DNA from: an uncultured Chlorobiales bacterium
Lineage (GTDB): Bacteria; Bacteroidota; Chlorobiia; Chlorobiales; Chlorobiaceae
Direction: 5' to 3'
Length of the DNA: 64,000 nt
Assembly (NCBI GenBank): GCA_903929135.1
Contig: CAIYTH010000048.1
Coordinates: 124,001-188,000, forward strand
Both the position numbers and the translations under genes were made by a program. Below, piece after piece: positions 51,046-58,533 of this stretch. The notes under the pieces were generated by a model. That model saw nothing but the letters and a program-made list of their open reading frames with translations. It searched no databases and was not told the origin of the DNA. Position 1 is the stretch's first letter. Every line of letters begins with the position of its first letter.

Positions 51046-51906
51046 ATGCTGAAGTCAAACCTCCGAATCGTGCAGAGCGACTGCACCCTGGCCAATTTTG
51101 ACGAGAACCTCGCCCGACACGTCGAGGCGATCGAACAGGCCATACGGGATGGCGTCGATGCCATCGCGTTCCCCGAGCTGTCGCTTACCGGCTACAACGT
51201 CCAGGACGCGGCACAGGACATGGCCCTGCACATCGACGACCATAAACTCGATCCGCTGCGCGAGTTGAGCCGGCATATCTGCATCGTCAGCGGGGGAATT
51301 GAGTTGAGCGATGATTACGGGGTCTACAATTCAGCCTTCATGTTCGAGGACGGCCTGTCGAGAAGCGTCCATCGGAAAATCTACCTCCCGACGTACGGCA
51401 TGTTCGAGGAGCTGCGCTACTTTTCCGCCGGCCGCCAGATCGAAACGGTCGACAGCAGGAGGCTTGGCAGGATCGGTGTGGCCATCTGCGAGGATTTCTG
51501 GCATGTCTCCGTGCCGTACCTGCTGGCACATCAGGGTGCGAAGCTTCTGCTGGTGCTCATGTCGAGCCCGCTCCGTCTGTCGCCCGGCAACGGCACACCG
51601 GCCATCGTTTCGCAATGGCAGACCATCGCAGCGACCAGCGCGTTCCTCTTCAGCTGCTATGTCGCCTGCGTGAACCGGGTGGGTACGGAGGACAGCTTCA
51701 CCTACTGGGGAAACTCGTCGGTCACCGCTCCTGACGGATCGGTTGCGGCATCCGCGCCGCTGTTCGCCGAGCACTCGATGGACGCCGTGATCGACTACTC
51801 AGTCGTGAAAAGGGCGCGCCTGCAGTCCTCACATTTCCTCGACGAAGACCTGAAGCTCTTCTCCACTGAACTGGAAAGCATCATCGGCAGGAGGCGGCGA
51901 GAGTGA
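51046..51906 (+). CDS. Carbon-nitrogen hydrolase (nitrilase superfamily)
   Basis: 286 residues with the complete triad Glu44 (FPELSLTGY), Lys111 (HRKIYLPTYG) and Cys148 (AICEDFWH). The LTGYNVQD and ICEDFWH wording recalls the glutaminase domain of NAD synthetase, but the synthetase domain is absent, so it is a free-standing amidase. Its substrate is open; a role in nitrogen salvage with the purine permease is a guess. Stops 19 bases before the convergent ispE. Confidence 0.85.
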   Translation: MLKSNLRIVQSDCTLANFDENLARHVEAIEQAIRDGVDAIAFPELSLTGYNVQDAAQDMALHIDDHKLDPLRELSRHICIVSGGIELSDDYGVYNSAFMFEDGLSRSVHRKIYLPTYGMFEELRYFSAGRQIETVDSRRLGRIGVAICEDFWHVSVPYLLAHQGAKLLLVLMSSPLRLSPGNGTPAIVSQWQTIAATSAFLFSCYVACVNRVGTEDSFTYWGNSSVTAPDGSVAASAPLFAEHSMDAVIDYSVVKRARLQSSHFLDEDLKLFSTELESIIGRRRRE

Positions 51907-51925
51907 GGAGGCCATGGCGCCGCTG

Positions 51926-52786
51926 TCACTCCATCCGGAATCCGGCGGGGGTGACGTTCACCCGTCCGAAGGCCTGCAGACGCTCCGCGGCGGCCTTCGC
52001 CCCGGAAGGCTCGTCGAACAGGGCGTAAACGGCGGAGCCGCTGCCGGAGAGCGACGCGAACACCGCTCCGGATTCAAGCAGCCCATCCCTGACTTCGCGC
52101 ACCACCGGGTAGTGGTCAAAAACAACAGGGGCAAAATCGTTCTCGAACACGTCGAGCACGCCGGTGTCCCGATCGGTGCACAACCGTCTGACCAGCGTCC
52201 TGAGATCAGGCACCGGACGTTCGAATTTCGGGCGGAAATTTTTATAGGCCCAGACCGTGGGCACCTGAACCTCCGGGAAGACGGTCACCACATGCCAGGG
52301 CAGCGACAGGGAGAGCTCTTCAAGCTCCTCGCCGATGCCGGCAGCAAAGGCAAGGCCTTTCATTTCGAGGAAATAGGGCACGTCTGCACCAAGCTTCACG
52401 GCAAGGCGATGCAGCTCTGCGGAGGGTGCGTTGACCTCCCAGAGTTCGTTGAGCACCCTCAGGGTCGCCGCAGCGTCGCTGCTGCCGCCACCAAGTCCGG
52501 CACCGAAGGGCACCCGCTTGACGAGTCCGATCTCCACGCCTGCGTTCTTTCCGGAATAGTCCCGGAGCGCCTTCGCCGCACGGATGCAGAGGTTCGAGTC
52601 GTCGGAGGGCAGGTCGATGTTCGAACAGCTCATGCTGATGCGGTCGGAGAGCGAGAAATCGAGCGTATCGAACCAGTCGATCGGAGCGAACACCGTTTCG
52701 AGGGTGTGGTATCCGTCGGAACGGCGCCCGGTGATGAGCAGACCGATATTGATTTTCGCGCAGGCCTTGACCGAAACGTTACGCAT
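51926..52786 (-). CDS. ispE: 4-diphosphocytidyl-2-C-methyl-D-erythritol kinase
   Basis: 286 residues from the ATG at 52786. GHMP kinase of the MEP pathway making isoprenoid precursors for carotenoids, bacteriochlorophyll tails and quinones. Hallmarks: AKINIGLLITGRRSDGYH at the N-terminus and the ATP loop PFGAGLGGGSSDAA, then the late SGSGSAVYALF. A TTG three codons earlier is unlikely to be used. Confidence 0.95.
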   Translation of the reverse strand: MRNVSVKACAKINIGLLITGRRSDGYHTLETVFAPIDWFDTLDFSLSDRISMSCSNIDLPSDDSNLCIRAAKALRDYSGKNAGVEIGLVKRVPFGAGLGGGSSDAAATLRVLNELWEVNAPSAELHRLAVKLGADVPYFLEMKGLAFAAGIGEELEELSLSLPWHVVTVFPEVQVPTVWAYKNFRPKFERPVPDLRTLVRRLCTDRDTGVLDVFENDFAPVVFDHYPVVREVRDGLLESGAVFASLSGSGSAVYALFDEPSGAKAAAERLQAFGRVNVTPAGFRME

Positions 52787-52834
52787 AGAAAGCAATTGAT
52801 TTTATAGTGATTATTTTCCCATATTCACTGAAAG

Positions 52835-52860
52835 GCCGGGCGCAGCATCCTGCGCCCGGC
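52835..52860. other. Strong GC hairpin upstream of the SPOR gene
   Basis: GCCGGGCGCAG-CATC-CTGCGCCCGGC, an 11-bp perfect stem with a 4-base loop and no U-tract. It lies between the divergent ispE and SPOR genes, 32 bases before the SPOR start. Could be an RNA structure in the leader or a repeat; function unknown. Confidence 0.55.
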
Positions 52861-52892
52861 ATCGATCATCCAACCTCTGACCCGAAGGATTC

Positions 52893-53723
52893 ATGCAACA
52901 GGCACGCAATACCCTGCTCTCGTTCATCATCGTCACAGGCAGCCTGTTCTGTTCTTCCCAAAGCCGGGGCACCGAGGCGGCAAAAGCCTCCTATGCCACT
53001 GAAATCCTGAAGGATGTCAGGGAAGATAAGGTTTATTTGCTGGAAAATATCCGCCGCAAGGTGACAAAACCTTCGGAAAAAACGCTGGTCGAGGCGCTTC
53101 TGACCGAGGACGGCCCGAAGGCTGCCAACCTCTACAGGAAGCAGCTTTCGGAGCACCCGGACCCGCAACTCGACGACATCAGCCGTTCGAGGCTCGCCGC
53201 TTACGAAAAGGCGGTGGGTTCGACGTCAAGGCCGGTCATGACCGGCCAGAAACCTGCCGTTCCGGCCCAGGTGGTGACGGTTCAGACAACTCCGGCAAGG
53301 AAGGCCGATACGGTCTCCAGCCAGGCCGTGGCGCCGGCCGTTGCGACGACGACGCACGCTGCCGCTGTCAAGAAACCCGACTCCATTGCCAGACAGGCGA
53401 AGGCGCTTGCAGCCAAACCCGCACAGGCGGCAAAACCGGATTCCGGGAAGAGTGACGCACCTGCCGCACCCAGGGTGGCAGCTCCGACAGCATCCAAAGC
53501 TGCGGCAGGAGGAAGCTATACCCTGCAGTTCGGAAGCTTCGACAACGTCACCAACGCAGACCAGCTGGCCGCGCAACTCTCCGCGAGCTCGCCGGCCAGA
53601 GTGCTCGAGATCAACGGAGTCTACAAAGTCAGGCTGAAAAAGGTCTTTGCGACCCGTGAGGAGGCGTCGAGCTTCAGTCGGACACTGCCCATCGAATCGT
53701 TCGTGGTGACGGCCCTCCCATGA
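52893..53723 (+). CDS. Exported SPOR-domain protein
   Basis: 276 residues. Signal-like N-terminus, a short helical domain (30-110), a long Ala/Pro/Lys-rich linker (110-205) and a C-terminal SPOR domain (GSYTLQFGSFDNVTNADQLAAQL and the YKVRLKKVF strand), which binds denuded peptidoglycan glycans at the division site. Cell-envelope or division role is inferred. AAGGAT precedes the start. Confidence 0.85.
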   Translation: MQQARNTLLSFIIVTGSLFCSSQSRGTEAAKASYATEILKDVREDKVYLLENIRRKVTKPSEKTLVEALLTEDGPKAANLYRKQLSEHPDPQLDDISRSRLAAYEKAVGSTSRPVMTGQKPAVPAQVVTVQTTPARKADTVSSQAVAPAVATTTHAAAVKKPDSIARQAKALAAKPAQAAKPDSGKSDAPAAPRVAAPTASKAAAGGSYTLQFGSFDNVTNADQLAAQLSASSPARVLEINGVYKVRLKKVFATREEASSFSRTLPIESFVVTALP

Positions 53724-53757
53724 CCCGATTCCTGGCACCATTTCACGACATGCCGTC

Positions 53758-54900
53758 ATGAGCCGGAACATCGAAATCCTGGGCCGCTCCCCCGTTATCC
53801 TGCAGCTCAAAGCACTCGCCAGGCAGGTCGCGGTCACCGACGTCACGGTGCTCATCACCGGTGAAACAGGATCCGGCAAAGAGGTGCTTGCAAGGTTCGT
53901 CCATGAACACAGTCGCCGGTCGGCAAAAAGCTTCATACCGGTCAATTGCGGGGCGATACCGGCGGGCATCATCGAATCGGAGCTGTTCGGACACGAAAGG
54001 GGGGCATTCACCGGAGCCGTCCAGTCCAGGAAAGGCTACTTCGAAAGCGCGGACCACGGATCGATCTTCCTGGATGAAATCGGGGAAACACCCCTCGAAA
54101 CCCAGGTCAAGCTGCTCCGGATCATCGAGACCGGCGTGTTCCAGCGCGTCGGCGCCTCCGAGACGATCTCGGCAGATACCAGGATCATCGCGGCCACGAA
54201 CCGCAACCTGCATCAGGAGGTGGTGGACGGCAATTTCCGCGAAGACCTCTATTACCGACTGCGCAGCGTCGAACTGCAGTTGCCCGCTCTCAGGGAGCGC
54301 GGCAGCGATATCCTGCTTCTGGCGGAACATTTCGTTCACGAGTTCGAAAGCAAGCACGGCATAACGTTCGAGGGGTTTACCCCCGAGTCGACGGAACTGC
54401 TCCTGCGCTACCCCTGGCCCGGTAACGTCCGTGAGCTCAGGAACCTGATCGAATCGCTGCTGATCCTCGAGCGGGGCAAACAGATCTCTCCCGACATCCT
54501 CGAACGACACCTTGTGCAGCGGAGCAGGAACAAAAGCCTGGTCCACGACCCCGTGAGGACGGAAAAGAATGAGCTGAACCTCATCTACGGAAGCCTGATG
54601 CAGCTGAGGCAGGAGATCGGGGAGATCCGGCAGATGCTGCAGCAGCTCCAGCCGACGCGCATAACCGCGCCCCAGTTCCTGCTGCCGGTTCCGGCCGGGC
54701 AGGAGCCGCCGGCCCTGGAAAACGACGCTACGCCGCCGAAACCATCCATCGAGGAGCAGACGGCGACCCTTGAAGAGCTCGAAAAAAGGAGTATCGACGC
54801 AGCCCTCCTGAAATTCGGAGGCAACAAGCGAAAAACCGCCCAGGCACTCGGCATCAACGAGCGGACGCTCTACAGGAAGATCAAGGAGTACGGATTGTAG
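53758..54900 (+). CDS. Sigma-54-dependent activator without a receiver domain
   Basis: 380 residues. Starts almost at once with the AAA+ domain: Walker A GETGSGKE (Lys41), the sigma-54 contact loop GAFTGA (82-87), Walker B IFLDEIGE, and the RYPWPGNVRELRNL sensor II region. A Gln-rich coiled linker (about 275-320) follows, and a C-terminal Fis-type helix-turn-helix (KRKTAQALGINERTLYRKI). No receiver, PAS or GAF domain, like PspF, so activity must be set by a partner or by expression. Targets unknown; 34 bases after the SPOR gene. Confidence 0.93.
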   Translation: MSRNIEILGRSPVILQLKALARQVAVTDVTVLITGETGSGKEVLARFVHEHSRRSAKSFIPVNCGAIPAGIIESELFGHERGAFTGAVQSRKGYFESADHGSIFLDEIGETPLETQVKLLRIIETGVFQRVGASETISADTRIIAATNRNLHQEVVDGNFREDLYYRLRSVELQLPALRERGSDILLLAEHFVHEFESKHGITFEGFTPESTELLLRYPWPGNVRELRNLIESLLILERGKQISPDILERHLVQRSRNKSLVHDPVRTEKNELNLIYGSLMQLRQEIGEIRQMLQQLQPTRITAPQFLLPVPAGQEPPALENDATPPKPSIEEQTATLEELEKRSIDAALLKFGGNKRKTAQALGINERTLYRKIKEYGL

Positions 54901-54922
54901 GAACCCAAAGGATCTCTTTATT

Positions 54923-56548
54923 TCACTGCTTCTCTTTTTTCCCGACTGTCGAAACCAGCCAGAGAAGTCCCGCGATTCCCAGGCAGACCTTTGGGAACAG
55001 GTCCGGGTGCAGGGTATACCAGCTCAGGCCGTTTTCGAGGGGCACGTCGGCCGACAGCACCGAACTCTCCCACCAGGGTGTTTCAGCGATCGTCCGCCCG
55101 AAGCGGTCATAGAAGAGCGTCACGCCAGTGTTTGCGCATCGGGCCATCGACCGCCGGTTCTCGATGCAGCGCAACCGTCCGATGGCTGCATGCTGCCAGG
55201 GCCCGTAGGACGTGCCGTACCACCCGTCGTTGGTTACCAGAGTCACCAGTTGGGCCCCCCTGGCGACGAACTCCGCTACCAGGCCGGGAAAAATGGATTC
55301 GTAACAGATGATGTTGGCTATCCTGAACACTCCACCACGGGGGTCCCTGACCGACAGCACCGCGGCATCCCGCCCCCTGTCCCAGCTCGTGATGCCCGAA
55401 AGCGAGAAGCTGAGGTGTTCCAGAATCGGCAGGTACTCGGAGAAGGGAACCCGTTCGCCGAAGGGCACCAGCCGCATCTTGTGGTAGATCTGCACGCCGG
55501 CATCGCCTGGCTGCAGCAGCATGGAGGCATTGTATGACCTGGACGCTCCATCCCGGTCATCATCCCTGATGCCGGCCGTAGCATCCGTTGACGCGAGGTC
55601 CCGGGGCGCCCGCTCCCTGTCCGGGAAACCGGTCAGCAACGGCGTTTTCCACTGCTCGACCGAACGTCGCACGGCGCTCATGTAGCCAAGGTTTTCCGTG
55701 TCCCGGATGGGGAATGGTATGGCCGTTTCGGGCCACAGCACCAGATCGGCACGGCCGGCCGAAAGGCTTCTCCCGGTCAGCCGGAACAGGCGGGACATCG
55801 TTTCGTCAGGGCCGATCCCGCCCCATTTCTGATGGGGATCGATGTCGGGCTGCACGAGCAGCACCCTCACGGTACGGGAGCTGTCCTGACGACCGGCGTT
55901 ACCAAAGAGATACCATGCATAACCGAGCGGAGCAACGATCATCAGCACCATGACAGCGGCGATGATCGACGCCGGACGAATGCGGGAGCGCTCCCTGAGA
56001 AGCAACAGGGCAAGCACATTGAACGAGACAAGCCAGAAGCTGACTCCCCATACGCCGGTGATGTCTGCATACTGGACCATCCAGAGGAGGTTCGCCTGCG
56101 AATTGCCGAGGGTGAGCCAGCCGAACGAGAGCTCCTGCTGCATGTAGGCCCATTCCCAGCCTGTCCAGATGAAAGGAAGCGAGAAGAGCGCGTAACGGTA
56201 ACCTGCCCGTTTCCTTATTAGATAAAAGAGCGTGAAGGGGACCGTCGAAAAAAGGGACTGCACGAAAATGGTCAGCACCCCTCCGGTGAAGGTAGCAAGG
56301 CTGACCCACCAGAGGCTGATCAGGCAGGTGACGAACATGGCCAGCCAGACCTTCCTGAAGAATGGAGCGAAACGGGCTTCATGCTCGATCGAGAGCAGAA
56401 GCGGGACCAGCCCGACCCACGCCAGGGGTTCGAGGTGGACCGAAGGCCAGGTAGGAAACGAAATGCCGAGCAGCATTCCGCTCAGGAGTGGCAGGAAAAT
56501 GCGATGATTACTGGCCGGAGATGCGGCCGAAGGATTGTTCGGGTTCAT
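54923..56548 (-). CDS. lnt: Apolipoprotein N-acyltransferase
   Basis: 541 residues. Adds the third acyl chain to lipoproteins in the inner membrane. About eight hydrophobic segments, six to seven of them before the nitrilase-like domain, which has the Glu-Lys-Cys triad in LWPETAIPFP, RLVPFGERVPF and IICYESIFPG. Consistent with the several lipoproteins encoded here. Converges with the sigma-54 activator gene (22 bases) and is divergent from fmoA. Confidence 0.95.
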   Translation of the reverse strand: MNPNNPSAASPASNHRIFLPLLSGMLLGISFPTWPSVHLEPLAWVGLVPLLLSIEHEARFAPFFRKVWLAMFVTCLISLWWVSLATFTGGVLTIFVQSLFSTVPFTLFYLIRKRAGYRYALFSLPFIWTGWEWAYMQQELSFGWLTLGNSQANLLWMVQYADITGVWGVSFWLVSFNVLALLLLRERSRIRPASIIAAVMVLMIVAPLGYAWYLFGNAGRQDSSRTVRVLLVQPDIDPHQKWGGIGPDETMSRLFRLTGRSLSAGRADLVLWPETAIPFPIRDTENLGYMSAVRRSVEQWKTPLLTGFPDRERAPRDLASTDATAGIRDDDRDGASRSYNASMLLQPGDAGVQIYHKMRLVPFGERVPFSEYLPILEHLSFSLSGITSWDRGRDAAVLSVRDPRGGVFRIANIICYESIFPGLVAEFVARGAQLVTLVTNDGWYGTSYGPWQHAAIGRLRCIENRRSMARCANTGVTLFYDRFGRTIAETPWWESSVLSADVPLENGLSWYTLHPDLFPKVCLGIAGLLWLVSTVGKKEKQ

Positions 56549-56680
56549 GATTCGGCAGGGGCAAAACAGGCTTCCGGGGCTCTTGTCCGGTATTTTCTCT
56601 GCAATTTCCCCGTTTCAGGCAGGAAGAGGTCGAAGAGAGCCGGTAAGAGGCAAAATTTCTTTATTAATTAATATTTATTC

Positions 56681-56711
56681 TGTAAATTTGTTACAAGCTG
56701 TTATTTAACAG
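56681..56711 (+). promoter_or_regulatory. Two short palindromes upstream of fmoA
   Basis: TGTAA-N5-TTACA (56681-56695) and CTGTTA-TT-TAACAG (56698-56711), side by side in a very AT-rich stretch 67-97 bases before the fmoA start. Candidate regulator sites or promoter architecture of a strongly expressed antenna gene. Confidence 0.5.
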
Positions 56712-56777
56712 GAAGCAACCGAGTGTTTTTCCTGATAATACCATTTTAAAACGCCACTCAGAAAAAGGAGAATCATT

Positions 56778-57878
56778 ATGGCTCTTTTCGGCTCCACCGA
56801 CACGACAACCGCCCATTCCGATTACGAAATCGTTCTCGAAGGCGGTTCCAGCTCCTGGGGAAAGGTAAAAGCCCGGGCTAAGGTCAATGTCCCTCCTGCA
56901 AGTCCTCTGCTTCCTGCCGACTGTAACGTCAAGATCAATGTGAAACCTCTGGACCCTGCAAAAGGTTTCGTACGGATCTCGGCTGTGATCGAGTCGATCG
57001 TAGACAGCACCAAGAACAAGCTGACCATCGAAGCCGACATCGCCAACGAGACCAAGGAAAGAAGGATTTCCGTGGGCGAGGGCACCGTGTCCGTGGGCGA
57101 CTTCAGCCATTCGTTCTCCTTCGAGGGCTCCGTCGTGAACATGTTCTACTACAGGTCCGACGCTGTCCGCAGGAACGTTCCGAACCCGATCTACATGCAG
57201 GGCCGCCAGTTCCATGACATCCTCATGAAGGTACCCCTCGACAACAACGATCTCATCGACACCTGGGAAGGCACCGTGAAAGCCGTCCAGGGCACAGGCG
57301 CATTCAACGACTGGATCCGCGATTTCTGGTTCATCGGACCTGCCTTCACGGCTCTCAACGAGGGTGGCCAGAGGATCTCGAAGATCGAGGTCAACAGCAT
57401 CGGCACCCAGAGCGGCGAAAAAGGCCCGGTCGGTGTTTCAAGATGGCGTTTCTCGCACGGCGGTTCAGGTATGGTCGACTCCATCTCCCGCTGGGCGGAA
57501 CTCTTCCCGGCTGACAAGCTCAACAGGCCCGCTTCGGTCGAAGCCGGATTCCGTTCAGACTCGCAGGGCATCGAAGTCAAGGTCGACGGCGATTTCCCCG
57601 GCGTTTCCGTGGATGCAGGCGGCGGTCTCCGCAGGATCCTCAACCACCCGCTCATCCCGCTGGTTCACCACGGTATGGTCGGCAAGTTCAATGACTTCCG
57701 CGTCGATGCCCAGCTGAAGCTCGTGCTTCCGAAAGGTTACAAGGTGCGCTATGCCGCTCCCCAGGTCCGTTCGCAGAACCTTGAAGAGTATCGCTGGAGC
57801 GGTGGTGCTTATGCCCGTTGGGTCGAGCACGTCTGCAAAGGCGGCGTTGGCCAGTTCGAAATCCTGTACGCACAGTAA
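56778..57878 (+). CDS. fmoA: Fenna-Matthews-Olson bacteriochlorophyll a protein
   Basis: 366 residues, exact family length. The trimeric, water-soluble antenna protein that passes energy from the chlorosome baseplate to the reaction centre; each monomer binds seven to eight bacteriochlorophyll a. Found only in green sulfur bacteria and a few relatives, so it fixes the taxonomy. Sequence is wholly typical: starts MALFGSTDTTTAHSDYEIVL, with the conserved His residues that bind pigment magnesium (FSHSFSF, GRQFHDIL, FSHGGSG, LNHPLIPLVHHG), ends FEILYAQ. Strong ribosome site AAGGAG seven bases before ATG. Own terminator downstream. Confidence 0.99.
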   Translation: MALFGSTDTTTAHSDYEIVLEGGSSSWGKVKARAKVNVPPASPLLPADCNVKINVKPLDPAKGFVRISAVIESIVDSTKNKLTIEADIANETKERRISVGEGTVSVGDFSHSFSFEGSVVNMFYYRSDAVRRNVPNPIYMQGRQFHDILMKVPLDNNDLIDTWEGTVKAVQGTGAFNDWIRDFWFIGPAFTALNEGGQRISKIEVNSIGTQSGEKGPVGVSRWRFSHGGSGMVDSISRWAELFPADKLNRPASVEAGFRSDSQGIEVKVDGDFPGVSVDAGGGLRRILNHPLIPLVHHGMVGKFNDFRVDAQLKLVLPKGYKVRYAAPQVRSQNLEEYRWSGGAYARWVEHVCKGGVGQFEILYAQ

Positions 57879-57902
57879 TCGACCTCAAAAACCACTACTT
57901 GC

Positions 57903-57933
57903 AAAAAGACCGGCACATGCCGGTCTTTTTTTT
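57903..57933 (+). terminator. Terminator of fmoA
   Basis: A perfect 12-bp stem, AAAAAGACCGGC (57903-57914) with GCCGGTCTTTTT (57919-57930), loop ACAT, followed by further Ts. Very typical. Confidence 0.95.
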
Positions 57934-57970
57934 GTTGAAAAGAAAATGGAATGAACAAAGAGTAGACGTT

Positions 57971-58055
57971 ATGGACGAAGTGGACGGCATGGACTAATAA
58001 AGAACGGGAACCTTCCGGGCTCCCGTTTCTTGTCCATCAGGTCCATACCGTCCAT
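57971..58055. repeat. 9-nt-periodic ATGGAC/GTCCAT inverted array around a hairpin, family C (copy 2)
   Basis: Left arm: (A/G)TGGAC at 57971, 57980 and 57989. Centre: hairpin AACGGGA (58003-58009) / TCCCGTT (58021-58027), probably the terminator for the MerR gene. Right arm: GTCCAT at 58032, 58041 and 58050. All hexamers are nine bases apart within an arm. Confidence 0.9.
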
Positions 58056-58062
58056 GTTGTTT

Positions 58063-58506
58063 TTACCCGATGAGCTGCAGGATATCCTCAAGCTCATCCT
58101 TGATCTCGCGCAGGAGCATTCGCCGGCGTTCATCGGTAATTCCGAACTCCTTCTGATCACGGCCTATCTGCTTCTGCAGCTTCAGTATCTCGTTGGTCTT
58201 GTGGTCTGCCCCGTCATCCACAACCGCACCCTTGCCGACCATCTGGCTCGCCTTGTTGAGCTTGTAGCCCTTTTCGTAGACCAGTTCCTTGATGTTCAGC
58301 ACCATTGCGATGTCGCGGTTCGTATACCTGCGGTTCCCCCGGGTATCCCTCGCCGGCGCAAGCTCGCTGAAGAACTCTTCCCAGTAGCGCAGCAGATACG
58401 CTGGAATACCGGAGATGCGGCTGACCTCTCCGATCGAATAGTAACTCTTGCTTGACTCGAACGCCATGGCAATGTCCGTTTGGTTTTGTTTCATCTTATT
58501 ATACAT
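58063..58506 (-). CDS. MerR-family transcriptional regulator
   Basis: 147 residues from the ATG at 58506 (a GTG at 58518 and later Mets are also possible). The winged helix is typical of MerR: YYSIGEVSRISGIPAYLLRYWEEFF, RDTRGNRRYTNRDIAMVLNI. The C-terminal half is a long coiled coil for dimerisation (LKLQKQIGRDQKEF, RRRMLLREIKDELEDILQLI) with no Cys for metal sensing. Ligand unknown. Divergent from the ABC exporter gene; starts overlap closely (about 28 bases apart), so it may control it. Confidence 0.86.
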   Translation of the reverse strand: MYNKMKQNQTDIAMAFESSKSYYSIGEVSRISGIPAYLLRYWEEFFSELAPARDTRGNRRYTNRDIAMVLNIKELVYEKGYKLNKASQMVGKGAVVDDGADHKTNEILKLQKQIGRDQKEFGITDERRRMLLREIKDELEDILQLIG

Positions 58507-58533
58507 TTCATTCGTCACATCAAAAAAGGACGG

